A stretch of DNA of 40,988 nt from an uncultured Bacilli bacterium (GTDB lineage Bacteria; Bacillota_I; Bacilli_A; RF39; UBA660): NCBI GenBank assembly GCA_944363795.1, contig CALVVG010000006.1:1-40988 (forward strand), read 5' to 3'. The position numbers were made by a program, and so were the translations under genes. The notes beneath the pieces were generated by a model that searched no databases, was not told where the DNA came from, and worked only from the letters and a program-made list of their open reading frames with translations. Each line of letters starts with the position of its first letter. Positions within the stretch are counted from its first letter, which is position 1. Shown piece after piece: positions 1-8,473 of the stretch.

Positions 1-58
1 ACATCATACTTTTTAGTATAAATACTGCTTATTCCTCTAGTAAATTTATAGGTATCAT

Positions 59-1318
59 TTAATAGACAGAAAGTTGTATTGGAGTTACACTGATTCCTTG
101 ACCAAAAGCAGTTGTAGCAAGCTCTACATTTCCCATATTATTAACATCAAATAATATCCCTGTACCTTCGCCATTTAAATCAATACCTGTTTTTTCTCCA
201 AAGCCAAAATTATTAATATACTGCATTAATGTGTCTTTTCCAAGTTTAAGACCTAGATTTACAAATCCTGGATTACAAGAATTTTCTACTACTTCTAAAT
301 ATGATTGATCACCATGACCACCATGTTTCCAACAATGAAGTGTTGCACCATCCACAGTAATAGAACCAGTATCAGTATATCTGTCTTCAAACAAGTTAAT
401 TAAACCTTCTTCTAATGATGAAGCTAGTGTAATTATCTTAAATGTTGACCCAGGTTCAAAAGTCATCCAAATTGGCAAATTACGATTTATAACTTCTGTA
501 CTATAATTTTGATAATCATTGGAGTTAAAATTAGGTCGACTTGACATAGCCAGTATTTCTCCAGTATCTGGATCCATAGCAATAGCTATAGCACTGTCGG
601 CATCATATTTACTCATTGCATTATCTAATTCATTTTCCACTGCTTGTTGAAGTTCAATATCGATCGTCAATTGTAATGTAATTCCGCTAGTTGGTGCTTC
701 ATAAATCTCAGCTAATTCTAATTTGTGTCCTTTACCATCAGAAAAATATTTTATAGAACCATCTTCACCAGTTAAATAATCATCATAATATAATTCTAAA
801 CCTGATAAACCTTGATTATCAATTCCAACATAACCTAAAACATGACTAAGTAAATCATCATATGGATAATAACGTTTCGATTCTTTAACTAAATAAACCC
901 CATCTATTTTTAAAGAATCTATCTTTTCTGCCGTTTCATAATCTAATTGTCTTCCTTCTGGATGAACTCTTTCAATGGAAGTTTTTTTGGACAAATGTTT
1001 CAGCATATCCTCATAATCACAATTTAATATTTCGCTCAGTTTTTGAGCAGCATCTTTTTTATCTACAATTTGATTTGGTATAACTACTAATGACGTAGTA
1101 GTTATATTTGTAGCTAAAACTTCGCCATTTCGATCAACTATTTCTCCTCGATCAGCAGATATTGGAAGTTCTCTACTCCATAAAGATTCAGCTAAAGTAT
1201 TTAGCTTTTCATAAGCAAATACTTGAATATAAAAAACTTTAATAATAGCTATCAATAAAATAATAGCCACAATTAAAAAAACATATCTTATTCTTGTGTG
1301 TATTTCATTAAAAAACAA
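59..1318 (-). CDS. Truncated class B penicillin-binding protein (transpeptidase lacking KTG motif)
   Basis: Class B PBPs cross-link peptidoglycan at the outer face of the membrane. One N-terminal membrane helix (about residues 12-34) is followed by the dimerisation region (RGEIVDRNG, 57-65) and the transpeptidase domain, with active-site S291-TFK and the SCN motif at 347-349. Translation stops 10 residues after GQGIS (407-411), so the third essential motif (KTG) and about 150 residues are missing; the other PBP in this window (14538-16658) continues normally past the same point. No other frame in the first 58 bases resumes a PBP-like sequence, so this is truncation by rearrangement rather than a simple frameshift. 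The only start is TTG at 1316-1318 with a GAGGGG ribosome site. Start and ribosome site both lie inside a terminator-like hairpin at 1313-1356. Probably a pseudogene. The gene could alternatively have a switchable 3' end outside the window. Confidence 0.85.
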   Translation of the reverse strand: MFFNEIHTRIRYVFLIVAIILLIAIIKVFYIQVFAYEKLNTLAESLWSRELPISADRGEIVDRNGEVLATNITTTSLVVIPNQIVDKKDAAQKLSEILNCDYEDMLKHLSKKTSIERVHPEGRQLDYETAEKIDSLKIDGVYLVKESKRYYPYDDLLSHVLGYVGIDNQGLSGLELYYDDYLTGEDGSIKYFSDGKGHKLELAEIYEAPTSGITLQLTIDIELQQAVENELDNAMSKYDADSAIAIAMDPDTGEILAMSSRPNFNSNDYQNYSTEVINRNLPIWMTFEPGSTFKIITLASSLEEGLINLFEDRYTDTGSITVDGATLHCWKHGGHGDQSYLEVVENSCNPGFVNLGLKLGKDTLMQYINNFGFGEKTGIDLNGEGTGILFDVNNMGNVELATTAFGQGISVTPIQLSVY

Positions 1319-1356
1319 TATTATCCCCTCTTATAAAGAATATGATAATATTGTTT
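1313..1356 (-). terminator. 13-bp hairpin after the PH gene that contains the PBP ribosome site and start codon
   Basis: Perfect 13-base arms (1313-1325 and 1344-1356) enclose an 18-base loop. Read on the minus strand, the second arm runs into six T residues, so it has the form of an intrinsic terminator for the PH-domain gene ending at 1375. The ribosome site (GAGGGG) spans the loop and the base of the stem, and the TTG start of the truncated PBP lies in the descending arm. It is either a terminator that would prevent PBP expression or a translational/attenuation switch. Confidence 0.7.
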
Positions 1357-1374
1357 AATATATTTTTATTTTAT

Positions 1375-1767
1375 TTATATTTTAGTTTTCATCATAGTTT
1401 TATAAACACTTTTTATTGTTTCTTTTTTATCATGGTTCATATCTATAAAATTTAGATGTAATTGGTATCCACTATCTAAACTAAATAATATTTCTACTTT
1501 ACCAGGTTTAAAATTAATCGCACTTGTTGATATAGAACAATAAGGAATAATATGAATTTTCTTATAATATACAGCCAAAGTATCTCTATCAAAAAGAATC
1601 ATTTTTTTATCAGTAAAAACAACATAATCTTTTAAATTTTTATATCCAATTAATATTTGTTCATTAGTTTCTACATATTCTTTAGTATAATCTGGCAAAT
1701 TTTCTTTACTTACTTCAGTTTTAAAATCAAAATATTTAGTTAGCTCTTTAAATTTAATATATGCCAC
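1375..1767 (-). CDS. Small bacterial PH-domain protein
   Basis: A protein of about 130 residues with no signal peptide or membrane helix. The middle shows the beta-rich pattern of bacterial PH-like domains (DYVVFTDKKMILFDRD, then KKIHIIPYCSIST), followed by a lysine-rich helical C-terminus. In bacteria these domains usually occur in small cytoplasmic or membrane-peripheral proteins of unknown role. Two GTG starts are possible, at 1776 and 1767. The ribosome site AGGAA abuts the first but lies at normal distance from the second, so the second is preferred. It sits between the adhesin terminator and the PBP hairpin and is probably its own transcript. Family call from pattern only. Confidence 0.7.
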   Translation of the reverse strand: MAYIKFKELTKYFDFKTEVSKENLPDYTKEYVETNEQILIGYKNLKDYVVFTDKKMILFDRDTLAVYYKKIHIIPYCSISTSAINFKPGKVEILFSLDSGYQLHLNFIDMNHDKKETIKSVYKTMMKTKI

Positions 1768-1781
1768 TTTAATCACTTCCT

Positions 1782-1797
1782 ATTATCAATTTTAGCA
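1782..1797 (-). promoter_or_regulatory. Possible extended -10 promoter for the PH-domain gene
   Basis: On the minus strand TGC-TAAAAT (-10 hexamer at 1789-1794, TG at 1796-1797) forms an extended -10 element immediately after the adhesin terminator. No good -35 box is visible. The predicted start of transcription is only a few bases before the ribosome site. Confidence 0.35.
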
Positions 1798-1803
1798 TAT
1801 AAC

Positions 1804-1830
1804 AAAAAAAAACGATAGTATCAAACTATC
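1804..1830 (-). terminator. Intrinsic terminator of the adhesin locus
   Basis: GATAGT (1814-1819) and ACTATC (1825-1830) form a 6-bp stem with a 5-base loop. On the minus strand the stem is followed by a run of nine T residues (1804-1812). It lies directly after the stop of the beta-helix reading frame. Confidence 0.75.
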
Positions 1831-1839
1831 ATTTCTTAA

Positions 1840-2778
1840 TTATTTTGTAACTGCAACATCAGCTATTGTATCCCAATTCATTTTTTGAATCAATGTATAA
1901 TAACTAATTTGAGGTTCAGAATAATTAACACTAATTTTATTTTTTTCCATTAAGTAATCTGCATCATTTTGATTTAAGTTATCACTATTTGTTAAAATCA
2001 ATATTCCTGCTAAAGGACTAACTCCATTATTATTATCTAATGTTATATTATTATTAATTATATTAGCTACATTTCCATTATATCCAAAAATATGTATAGC
2101 GCCTTTGGCGTTGATGTTTTGAATTGAAATGGTACCATTATACATTTCTTTTAAATTTGTATCGCCAATTTTAATGGTTCCTTCACCTTGCTTACCTGCA
2201 TCTAATGTAATATAACTACCACCTTTTATATCAATATTAGTAGCTGTTTCTTTTACATTAAGGGATGCTGCATTATCCGCTTTAATATTTACATCAATTA
2301 AAGTTATATTAGAATTAGTTAATGTTAATGTACCATTAATTTTGCTAGTTTCATTACCAATTATAGTTGTATTAGCTGGAACATTCAAATTTGCAGCATT
2401 TAATTCCACATTTTCCGGTAATATAATTTTTCCACCTGCATTTATTGCATTTTCAACAGCTGCAGCTGTTACATCTTTTCTTAAATTAATATTGTTAAAA
2501 AATGTTTTATTATCACTATTATCAACTACACAAACACTAACATTATCTATATCTTCAGTTATAACAAATGGTCCTTTAAATGGATTTGTGGTAGCTGTAA
2601 ATTCTTCATGTTCTCCATTCATTAATTCATCACAACTTTGATAGTTATGTTCATAATCATAGTAAATAATAAATTTTTCACTATTATCTACCATTTCAAA
2701 ATCAATACTTCCAAAATATGTAGTGTTGCTTGATACACCATTTACTATTGGACAGTTGTATCTTTTACTATTACCCAT
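1840..2778 (-). CDS. Beta-helix C-terminal part of the large surface adhesin, separated by a frameshift
   Basis: This frame overlaps the end of the Ig-repeat adhesin (stop at 2745) by 34 bases and has no ribosome site before its ATG at 2776-2778. Its residues 10-16 read PIVNGVS, and the upstream frame ends in VKDTTV. Restoring one base gives KDTTVPIVNGVS, the usual junction between Ig-like repeats in such proteins. After a short Ig-like segment (to about residue 100) the chain consists of short strands rich in N, I, G and T (LTLTNSNITLIDVNIK, IDIKGGSYITLDAGK), as in right-handed parallel beta-helix (pectin-lyase-like) domains. No LPXTG motif or C-terminal membrane helix is seen. Best read as the 3' part of one gene of about 1,890 codons, not as an independent gene. 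Confidence 0.75.
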   Translation of the reverse strand: MGNSKRYNCPIVNGVSSNTTYFGSIDFEMVDNSEKFIIYYDYEHNYQSCDELMNGEHEEFTATTNPFKGPFVITEDIDNVSVCVVDNSDNKTFFNNINLRKDVTAAAVENAINAGGKIILPENVELNAANLNVPANTTIIGNETSKINGTLTLTNSNITLIDVNIKADNAASLNVKETATNIDIKGGSYITLDAGKQGEGTIKIGDTNLKEMYNGTISIQNINAKGAIHIFGYNGNVANIINNNITLDNNNGVSPLAGILILTNSDNLNQNDADYLMEKNKISVNYSEPQISYYTLIQKMNWDTIADVAVTK

Positions 2779-5700
2779 CTAGTTTGTGTAAGAGAATGAC
2801 TACCATTAATTAAAGAACTATTTCCTGAAGCATCGGTATAATCATAATATAATAAATATCTACCTTCTCTATTAGTATCAACAATACCAGTATCTACATT
2901 TTCAATAAAAGTCATACCTAAAGTATAATATTTAATTGCAGAAGGTTTTAAATTATTAATAGTTGCATCAACATTATCAGTCATAGTTGCACCTAAATCA
3001 GTGTATTCTGATCCAAGTTCAACATTAACATCATGCGGTCCATTAATCGTAACATTAGGATTTGTTGTATCTGACATCATAACTAACATTACATCTTTAG
3101 TTGTATTACCAGCTTTATCTGTTACTTCATAATATACATTGTATCTTGAACCACTTGGTTTTCTAGTATCAAGACCATTACTAAAATCATAATCATAATC
3201 ATTGTCTTCTTGTTTTCCAGTATTATCATAAAATTCTACTTTATATGGTTTAACAGATACTTCTTCATCAAATGATGCATCAATAGCTTTAGCTGTAATG
3301 TCTTCTAATGTTTTTGGAGTTCCTGATTCAATACGTAAAACATTATCATATGTTTCTTCAATTCCTGCTAAAATTAATTCTGGATCAGTTGTATCAAATA
3401 TAACTTTGTCATAGCCAACATCATTTAAAATATCAGCATTTGTAAATGTTGCAGGATTTCCAAATTCATCTTCTACATCAATTGAAAACTCTAGTTCACC
3501 TTCCTTAGTTTCTTCAGGAAGTTTAGTAGTTGTAGCATAGAAATAACCTTTTGTTACTTCTTTTTGTTCTGTAAGCTTATATTGAACGCCATTAATTGTG
3601 AATACAGGATCTTTTGCTAATTTTTCATCTACTGTTAAATAAATACCTACACTATGAGTTTCATTGGCATATTGTTTATTTTCATTAGATGAATTAATTC
3701 TTAATTCTTTTACTTGTGGAGCAGTTCCATCAACTTCAAACATGACAACTGTATTATTTCCACCTTTGTCAATTAATTCAAGCTTATATACACCATCTGT
3801 AAAATCATAAGCAAAATCAGCATCATTGCCAAAATATACTATTTGATCATTTTTGCTTAATCTTACTGTACCACTTTCAGAAAATTTAATATTTTCAATT
3901 TTTTGATATTTATGAAGTGTTTTTATATCATAAGTATTATATTCATCTTTATCATTGATAAATATAGATCCGTATGTTCTATCAATTTCAAAATTAATTG
4001 ATACTTCATGATTTGCTTTATCAACAGCTTTTAATTCATACTTATCTGTATCACAAATTAGTTCACCATTTGTGTATTCTTGCCCATTAAGGGTAATACT
4101 TTTCATATTAGCATCAGTAGCTTCAGCAAAAACACAATAATTATGAACACTTGGTTCTATTACTTTATGATTTCCATCGCCAAACCAATAATATAATGTT
4201 ATTTCAGGGTCAGTCTTATCTATATTATAAGCTCCCTTTGAGCTATAAGCTGTTGTTTCGTTTCCTGCAACATCAATTGCTCTAATATGTAAACGATTTC
4301 TACCTTCAATAGTTGGAATATTAATTGTATAAGTTCCATCTTCATTATTGATTATATTTTCAGAATCTATTTTGGTTGTAGCATTTACATATTTATTAGT
4401 ATTACTCCAAGTATAATATACTTCTTTTAAATTAGCATCTTTAATTGTTATTGCTAATTTATCAAGATCATAATATTTATTATAATTATGAGTACTAGCG
4501 AATACTACTTCTGGATTAATAGTATCCACAAGCATTTCGTTTTGTTCATTATTTGTAATGTCTTCATTTGTTAAAGTAACACCAACATTTCCTACAACAT
4601 CAGCATACTCTGATACTTCAATTTGCATTAAACCATTTTTAGTATTTTCATTTACTTTATAGTCATAAGTATATGATTTCATTTGAGAATCATATTTCAT
4701 TTGTCCTACTTCTTCACCATTAATAGTTAATGTTGGTTCTGTTGCAGGATTTTCTACAAATGATACAATTATTCTTACTATATCACCAATAGTTGCTACC
4801 TGTAACCATTTACCATTTTCGTCTTTTCTGCTAACATTTGTTAATCTTAATGTTTCATACTTTGGAGCAATTGTATCCATAAATATTTTATTACTATTAG
4901 TTACATCAATAGTAGCTTCTTTCGTTTTATTATCTAAAGTAGTATTACCTGCTTTATCAATAACATTGGTAATTGCTAATTTTACTTCTACATCTTGTAA
5001 ATTAGCAAATTCTTCTTCATTTACAACATATTTAACTCTATATAAATATTTGTATTCTTCTTTATCTTCTATAGTTAATTCAACATCATCACCACTTAAA
5101 GTAATTTTTTTATCACCATAAGTAAATGTAAATGTTGGATTTTCTTTTAATTCTTCATTAGTTCTAATATATGCTACTAATGTATCACCAAAAGTTGCAT
5201 AATAATTAGTATCGTTTTGATATCCACCATTAACATAGAAGTTAACTGCATTATAATTTGCTGCAGTATTATCTATTGTAAATTCAATAGTTTCTGATTT
5301 ATTGCCAGCAACATCAGTAATATAAAAGCTATAATTTCCTTCTTCTGTTAATTCCGTTCCTAATTCATAGTTATTATATTTTTCTCCATCTTTTTTTAGA
5401 TGCATACTACCAAGTTTTGAATCATCTTCGACAGTTATTTTAACTGATTGATAATAACCACCATTTTCAATTCCTTTTATAACTGGTTTATTATTGTCAA
5501 TAGTAAACTTAATAGTACTTTCATTTCCTGCTCTATCAATGGCTTTTATTTCATATGTGCCATTATCCTTAAATTCCTTTGTAAATTCTAATTTGATACT
5601 AGAATTATAATTATTATCAAAAGTTTTTAAAACTTCATTATCATTATTTACTAATATAACTTGTTTTAAGCTACCATCAGCAATATTTAAAGATACACTC

Positions 5701-7502
5701 TTATAAGTACCATTATCAACTAATTCTACATCTTTACTACCAACTTTTGCTGATCCTGTAATTACTGGATTCATATTATCTTGATATAAATTAAATTTTT
5801 TAGTGGCATTTCCTGCTTTATCGTATCCGATTATATCATATCTTACATTATCAGCTTCAGTATCTTTACTAAAGATTAATTCATTTTCAAAAATTTTACT
5901 AGTTTCTTTTGTTACATGATTATATACTTCCATATAATCAAAATATTTATCAGTAAATATTAAAGTTCCTTCTTTAATTATATTACCATTTGTGTAATTA
6001 CTAGTTGGAATAGTTTTATCTACTACTATATTGTAGGTATTAGTATTTCCAGCTTTATCTGTTAGTATCACTTTATATCCAGATTCACCAGTAGCTGTCC
6101 ATCCTTTTGCTATAGCATATTCAGTTCTATCATGGCCATTTACTTCAAATAATTTGAAATTATCATCCTTAACAGTCATTGTCACATCAACATTATAGTA
6201 CAATGTTTCATCAGTTGCTTTAATTTCTTTACCATTAATTACAAGCAATGGTCTAACTGTATCGATTGTAATTTCTTTTGAAACAATATTACCCACTTTA
6301 TCTTTAGCAGTAATTTTATAAACACCATCTTCAGTTAATGTAAAAGTAAATGTTCTATTTTCACCGCTTTTTTTGTCAAAATCACCATCAGTTAATGTAT
6401 ATTTTTCATCTCCATTTGGTCCTTCAACTAAAACTTCAGTTAAGAATTTATCAAATACTGTCAATGTCACATTTTGATTAGAAATATCTTCAATTACGTT
6501 ACCTTCACTGTCAGTAAATGTTATAGAAGCATCAGTTGTATCAACTGCTAACCAATAAATAGTTTCATTACCAGCTTTATCATAAGCATATATTTTATAA
6601 GTTCCTTCTTCATTTAATATGACTTCTAATGTTTCATCTTGAGCATTATAAGTTATTGAATCTTTTGTATCTTGATTTTCTACAATAACTTTATCAAGAG
6701 ATAAATCAGTAATTTCGATAACAGCATCATTTTTATTATTGAAATGAGTTGTATTAGGAACGTTCATAATAGTTTTCGTAGCATCAGTTTCATTTCTATC
6801 TATTGTAAATGTAACAATTGTTGGTTCATTAAAAGAACTATCACTTACAGTAAGAACATATGTTCCTTCTTTATTTAAATTTTCTAAATCTGCATCTTTT
6901 ATTTCTTTACCATCAATAGTTAATACATAAGATACTTTTGTATCATCTTCAATTTCTACTTTGACAGTTTTAGCGTTAGTAAACTTACCGTTTAAATCTT
7001 CCGGTGTTACAATTGGTGATGAATTATCACTAAGTATTGCTAAAATATCTTCAAATGTTTCATTAGCTTTTTCATCATTTAGATTAGCTATATTTTCTTT
7101 AGTAATATCATTATCAACTCTAAATTTTTCTGCAGCTTTTAAATCATCCTTATTTGTTGCAGAATTAACTTTTTCTGATAATTGAGCAAGCAATGCCGCA
7201 TAATCAACAGTTTGAATTGCTGGACTATCTATTTCATCATTATTATCAGTTACTTGATTTCCACCATTATTAACCGAATTATTTACTAAACGATTATTAC
7301 CTCCTTCCTCTTCAGATTCTCCATCAGTTTGTTCTTGTGGAGTTGTTTGACCATTATCATTTGTACCATCATTTTTAGATGGTTCTCTTGTACCATTTCC
7401 TTGGTCAAATGATTCATCTTCATCTTGAGCAAATACAAAAGTGCCAAGACCAATGATTAGGAAAAGTACAATAGCTAAAATTAGACCTTTTCTCTTATCC
7501 AT
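2745..7502 (-). CDS. Giant secreted Ig-like repeat adhesin
   Basis: A protein of 1,585 residues, probably a surface stalk or adhesin. It begins with a signal peptide (basic MDKRK, hydrophobic core about 6-24, then FAQDED), followed by an acidic Asn/Gly/Gln-rich linker (about 25-95) and a short helical region (about 100-160). At least 13-14 Ig-like modules follow, each ending in a D-x-A-G-N type turn followed by a (V/I)D-x-T-x-P hinge, for example DKAGNETIYW, DRAGNESTIKF and DVAGNETTAY. The last module (ELGSEYTDLGATMTDN) is of the DUF5011 type. Start at ATG 7500-7502 because GGGAGG lies just upstream; an earlier in-frame start at 7538 falls inside the promoter. The frame closes at 2745, where a one-base slip separates it from the beta-helix part. 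Ligand unknown; no cell-wall sorting motif visible. Confidence 0.88.
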   Translation of the reverse strand: MDKRKGLILAIVLFLIIGLGTFVFAQDEDESFDQGNGTREPSKNDGTNDNGQTTPQEQTDGESEEEGGNNRLVNNSVNNGGNQVTDNNDEIDSPAIQTVDYAALLAQLSEKVNSATNKDDLKAAEKFRVDNDITKENIANLNDEKANETFEDILAILSDNSSPIVTPEDLNGKFTNAKTVKVEIEDDTKVSYVLTIDGKEIKDADLENLNKEGTYVLTVSDSSFNEPTIVTFTIDRNETDATKTIMNVPNTTHFNNKNDAVIEITDLSLDKVIVENQDTKDSITYNAQDETLEVILNEEGTYKIYAYDKAGNETIYWLAVDTTDASITFTDSEGNVIEDISNQNVTLTVFDKFLTEVLVEGPNGDEKYTLTDGDFDKKSGENRTFTFTLTEDGVYKITAKDKVGNIVSKEITIDTVRPLLVINGKEIKATDETLYYNVDVTMTVKDDNFKLFEVNGHDRTEYAIAKGWTATGESGYKVILTDKAGNTNTYNIVVDKTIPTSNYTNGNIIKEGTLIFTDKYFDYMEVYNHVTKETSKIFENELIFSKDTEADNVRYDIIGYDKAGNATKKFNLYQDNMNPVITGSAKVGSKDVELVDNGTYKSVSLNIADGSLKQVILVNNDNEVLKTFDNNYNSSIKLEFTKEFKDNGTYEIKAIDRAGNESTIKFTIDNNKPVIKGIENGGYYQSVKITVEDDSKLGSMHLKKDGEKYNNYELGTELTEEGNYSFYITDVAGNKSETIEFTIDNTAANYNAVNFYVNGGYQNDTNYYATFGDTLVAYIRTNEELKENPTFTFTYGDKKITLSGDDVELTIEDKEEYKYLYRVKYVVNEEEFANLQDVEVKLAITNVIDKAGNTTLDNKTKEATIDVTNSNKIFMDTIAPKYETLRLTNVSRKDENGKWLQVATIGDIVRIIVSFVENPATEPTLTINGEEVGQMKYDSQMKSYTYDYKVNENTKNGLMQIEVSEYADVVGNVGVTLTNEDITNNEQNEMLVDTINPEVVFASTHNYNKYYDLDKLAITIKDANLKEVYYTWSNTNKYVNATTKIDSENIINNEDGTYTINIPTIEGRNRLHIRAIDVAGNETTAYSSKGAYNIDKTDPEITLYYWFGDGNHKVIEPSVHNYCVFAEATDANMKSITLNGQEYTNGELICDTDKYELKAVDKANHEVSINFEIDRTYGSIFINDKDEYNTYDIKTLHKYQKIENIKFSESGTVRLSKNDQIVYFGNDADFAYDFTDGVYKLELIDKGGNNTVVMFEVDGTAPQVKELRINSSNENKQYANETHSVGIYLTVDEKLAKDPVFTINGVQYKLTEQKEVTKGYFYATTTKLPEETKEGELEFSIDVEDEFGNPATFTNADILNDVGYDKVIFDTTDPELILAGIEETYDNVLRIESGTPKTLEDITAKAIDASFDEEVSVKPYKVEFYDNTGKQEDNDYDYDFSNGLDTRKPSGSRYNVYYEVTDKAGNTTKDVMLVMMSDTTNPNVTINGPHDVNVELGSEYTDLGATMTDNVDATINNLKPSAIKYYTLGMTFIENVDTGIVDTNREGRYLLYYDYTDASGNSSLINGSHSLTQTRWVIVKDTTVQ

Positions 7503-7528
7503 AATATCCTCCCTTTCTAGCTGGCTAT

Positions 7529-7557
7529 AATATACCACATTTTTCCTTTATTTTCAA
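7529..7557 (-). promoter_or_regulatory. Promoter of the adhesin gene
   Basis: Minus-strand TTGAAA (7552-7557), a 17-base spacer and TATATT (7529-7534), about 27 bases before the ATG at 7502. Close to the vegetative sigma-A consensus. Confidence 0.75.
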
Positions 7558-7566
7558 CAGAATTCA

Positions 7567-7613
7567 AAAAAAAACTAACCTCCCATATATACTTTATGAT
7601 AAGTTAGTTTTTT
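7567..7613 (-). terminator. Terminator after lepB
   Basis: AAAACTAAC (7569-7577) and its complement GTTAGTTTT about 22 bases away form a stem with a large loop, with a T run following on the minus strand just beyond the lepB stop. It separates lepB from the adhesin promoter. A T run on the other side as well would let it act in both directions. Confidence 0.65.
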
Positions 7614-7618
7614 ATTTT

Positions 7619-8146
7619 CTAAAAAACACTAATTTTGTTTATTGGCCATATTCTTAAAGCAATTTTTCCATTTATATTTTTTTTAGAAATTAAACCAATT
7701 TCTCGACTATCTACTGAATTTTCACGATTATCTCCCAAAACTAAATACATATTTTCAGGAATTGTAGAATAACCTAATTCATTAAGTGAAAAATCAGGAT
7801 ATTCTACATTATCTTTTAAATATTCTTCTTCATATAAATTATTATTAATATATAGTTGATTATTTTTTATTTCCACGGTTTCCCCTGGTAAACCAATAAC
7901 TCTTTTAATTAAATATTTGGTATCTGCATAATCTAAAGATATTATATCTCCTCTTTCAACATCAAAAATACGATAATTAAATTTATTTAAAATTAGAACT
8001 TCACCATCACTTAATGTTGGATTCATTGAGCTACCAACTACTTGCGTAACAGATACAACATAAATCATTAAAAATAATATTACAAATACTATTAGAACTA
8101 ATTTTAGTGAATCTTTTATTAATTCGCGAATACTTAACCAGTCCAT
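7619..8146 (-). CDS. lepB: Signal peptidase I
   Basis: Serine-lysine type I signal peptidase that cleaves signal peptides from exported proteins at the outer membrane face. The 175 residues, typical of Gram-positive SipS-type enzymes, show one N-terminal membrane helix (about 14-36), the catalytic serine in VVGSSMNPTL (S40), the catalytic lysine in YLIKRVIGLPGE (K81) and the conserved LGDNRENSVDSREIG box near 137-151. Because the lysine is present it is not of the SipW/ER type that pairs with TasA-like proteins. ATG start with AAGGGTG six bases upstream. Transcribed alone: promoter at 8173-8202 and terminator at 7567-7613. It lies directly upstream of the giant adhesin and may serve it, which is inference from position. 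Confidence 0.95.
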   Translation of the reverse strand: MDWLSIRELIKDSLKLVLIVFVILFLMIYVVSVTQVVGSSMNPTLSDGEVLILNKFNYRIFDVERGDIISLDYADTKYLIKRVIGLPGETVEIKNNQLYINNNLYEEEYLKDNVEYPDFSLNELGYSTIPENMYLVLGDNRENSVDSREIGLISKKNINGKIALRIWPINKISVF

Positions 8147-8172
8147 TTAATCACCCTTTATCTACAATAAAA

Positions 8173-8202
8173 ATTATATAATAGATATTTTTTTAAAGTC
8201 AA
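8173..8202 (-). promoter_or_regulatory. Promoter of lepB
   Basis: Minus-strand TTGACT (8197-8202), an 18-base spacer and TATAAT (8173-8178), upstream of the lepB ATG at 8146. Confidence 0.75.
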
Positions 8203-8431
8203 TGTTTTCAACTATTTTTTATATTTTTTATACTTAATATTTACAATAATATATTAGAATTTAAAATATTTATTTATGCGCTTAATATATATGGAACACT
8301 AATGCAATTATTACCTAAAAAACATATGTTGCATTTAATGACCTATTTTTAAATATTTATCTGTTTAATTTTTTTATAAATTTATTATTTCTTTCATTAT
8401 TTATCATCTATTATTTTTCTTTTAAAGTTAT
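8203..8431. other. Non-coding gap with no recognised element
   Basis: Between the lepB promoter and the terminator of the Ca-repeat protein gene there is very AT-rich sequence with no convincing reading frame or RNA. A 7-bp inverted repeat (AATGCAA and TTGCATT, near 8301-8336) is the only structure noticed. It is too short to interpret. Confidence 0.5.
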
Positions 8432-8458
8432 AAAAAAAGTCGAGAATATTATCTCAAC
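8432..8458 (-). terminator. Terminator of the McrBC-like operon
   Basis: GTCGAGA (8439-8445) and TCTCAAC (8452-8458) pair with one G-T wobble around a 6-base loop. A seven-T run follows on the minus strand (8432-8438). It closes the four-gene operon about 16 bases after the stop at 8474. Confidence 0.85.
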
Positions 8459-8473
8459 TTTCTTAAAATATTT

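Noticed and set aside
2342-2641. Plus-strand open frame opposite the beta-helix region
   Set aside because: No ribosome site, low-complexity hydrophobic translation typical of an antisense reading of Asn/Ile-rich repeats; the minus strand gene explains the sequence.
1840-2778. Independent secreted beta-helix protein
   Set aside because: No signal peptide, no ribosome site and a perfect one-base continuation from the upstream adhesin.
8203-8431. Possible tRNA or riboswitch in the lepB upstream gap
   Set aside because: No cloverleaf, T-loop or known riboswitch core was recognisable in this AT-rich stretch.
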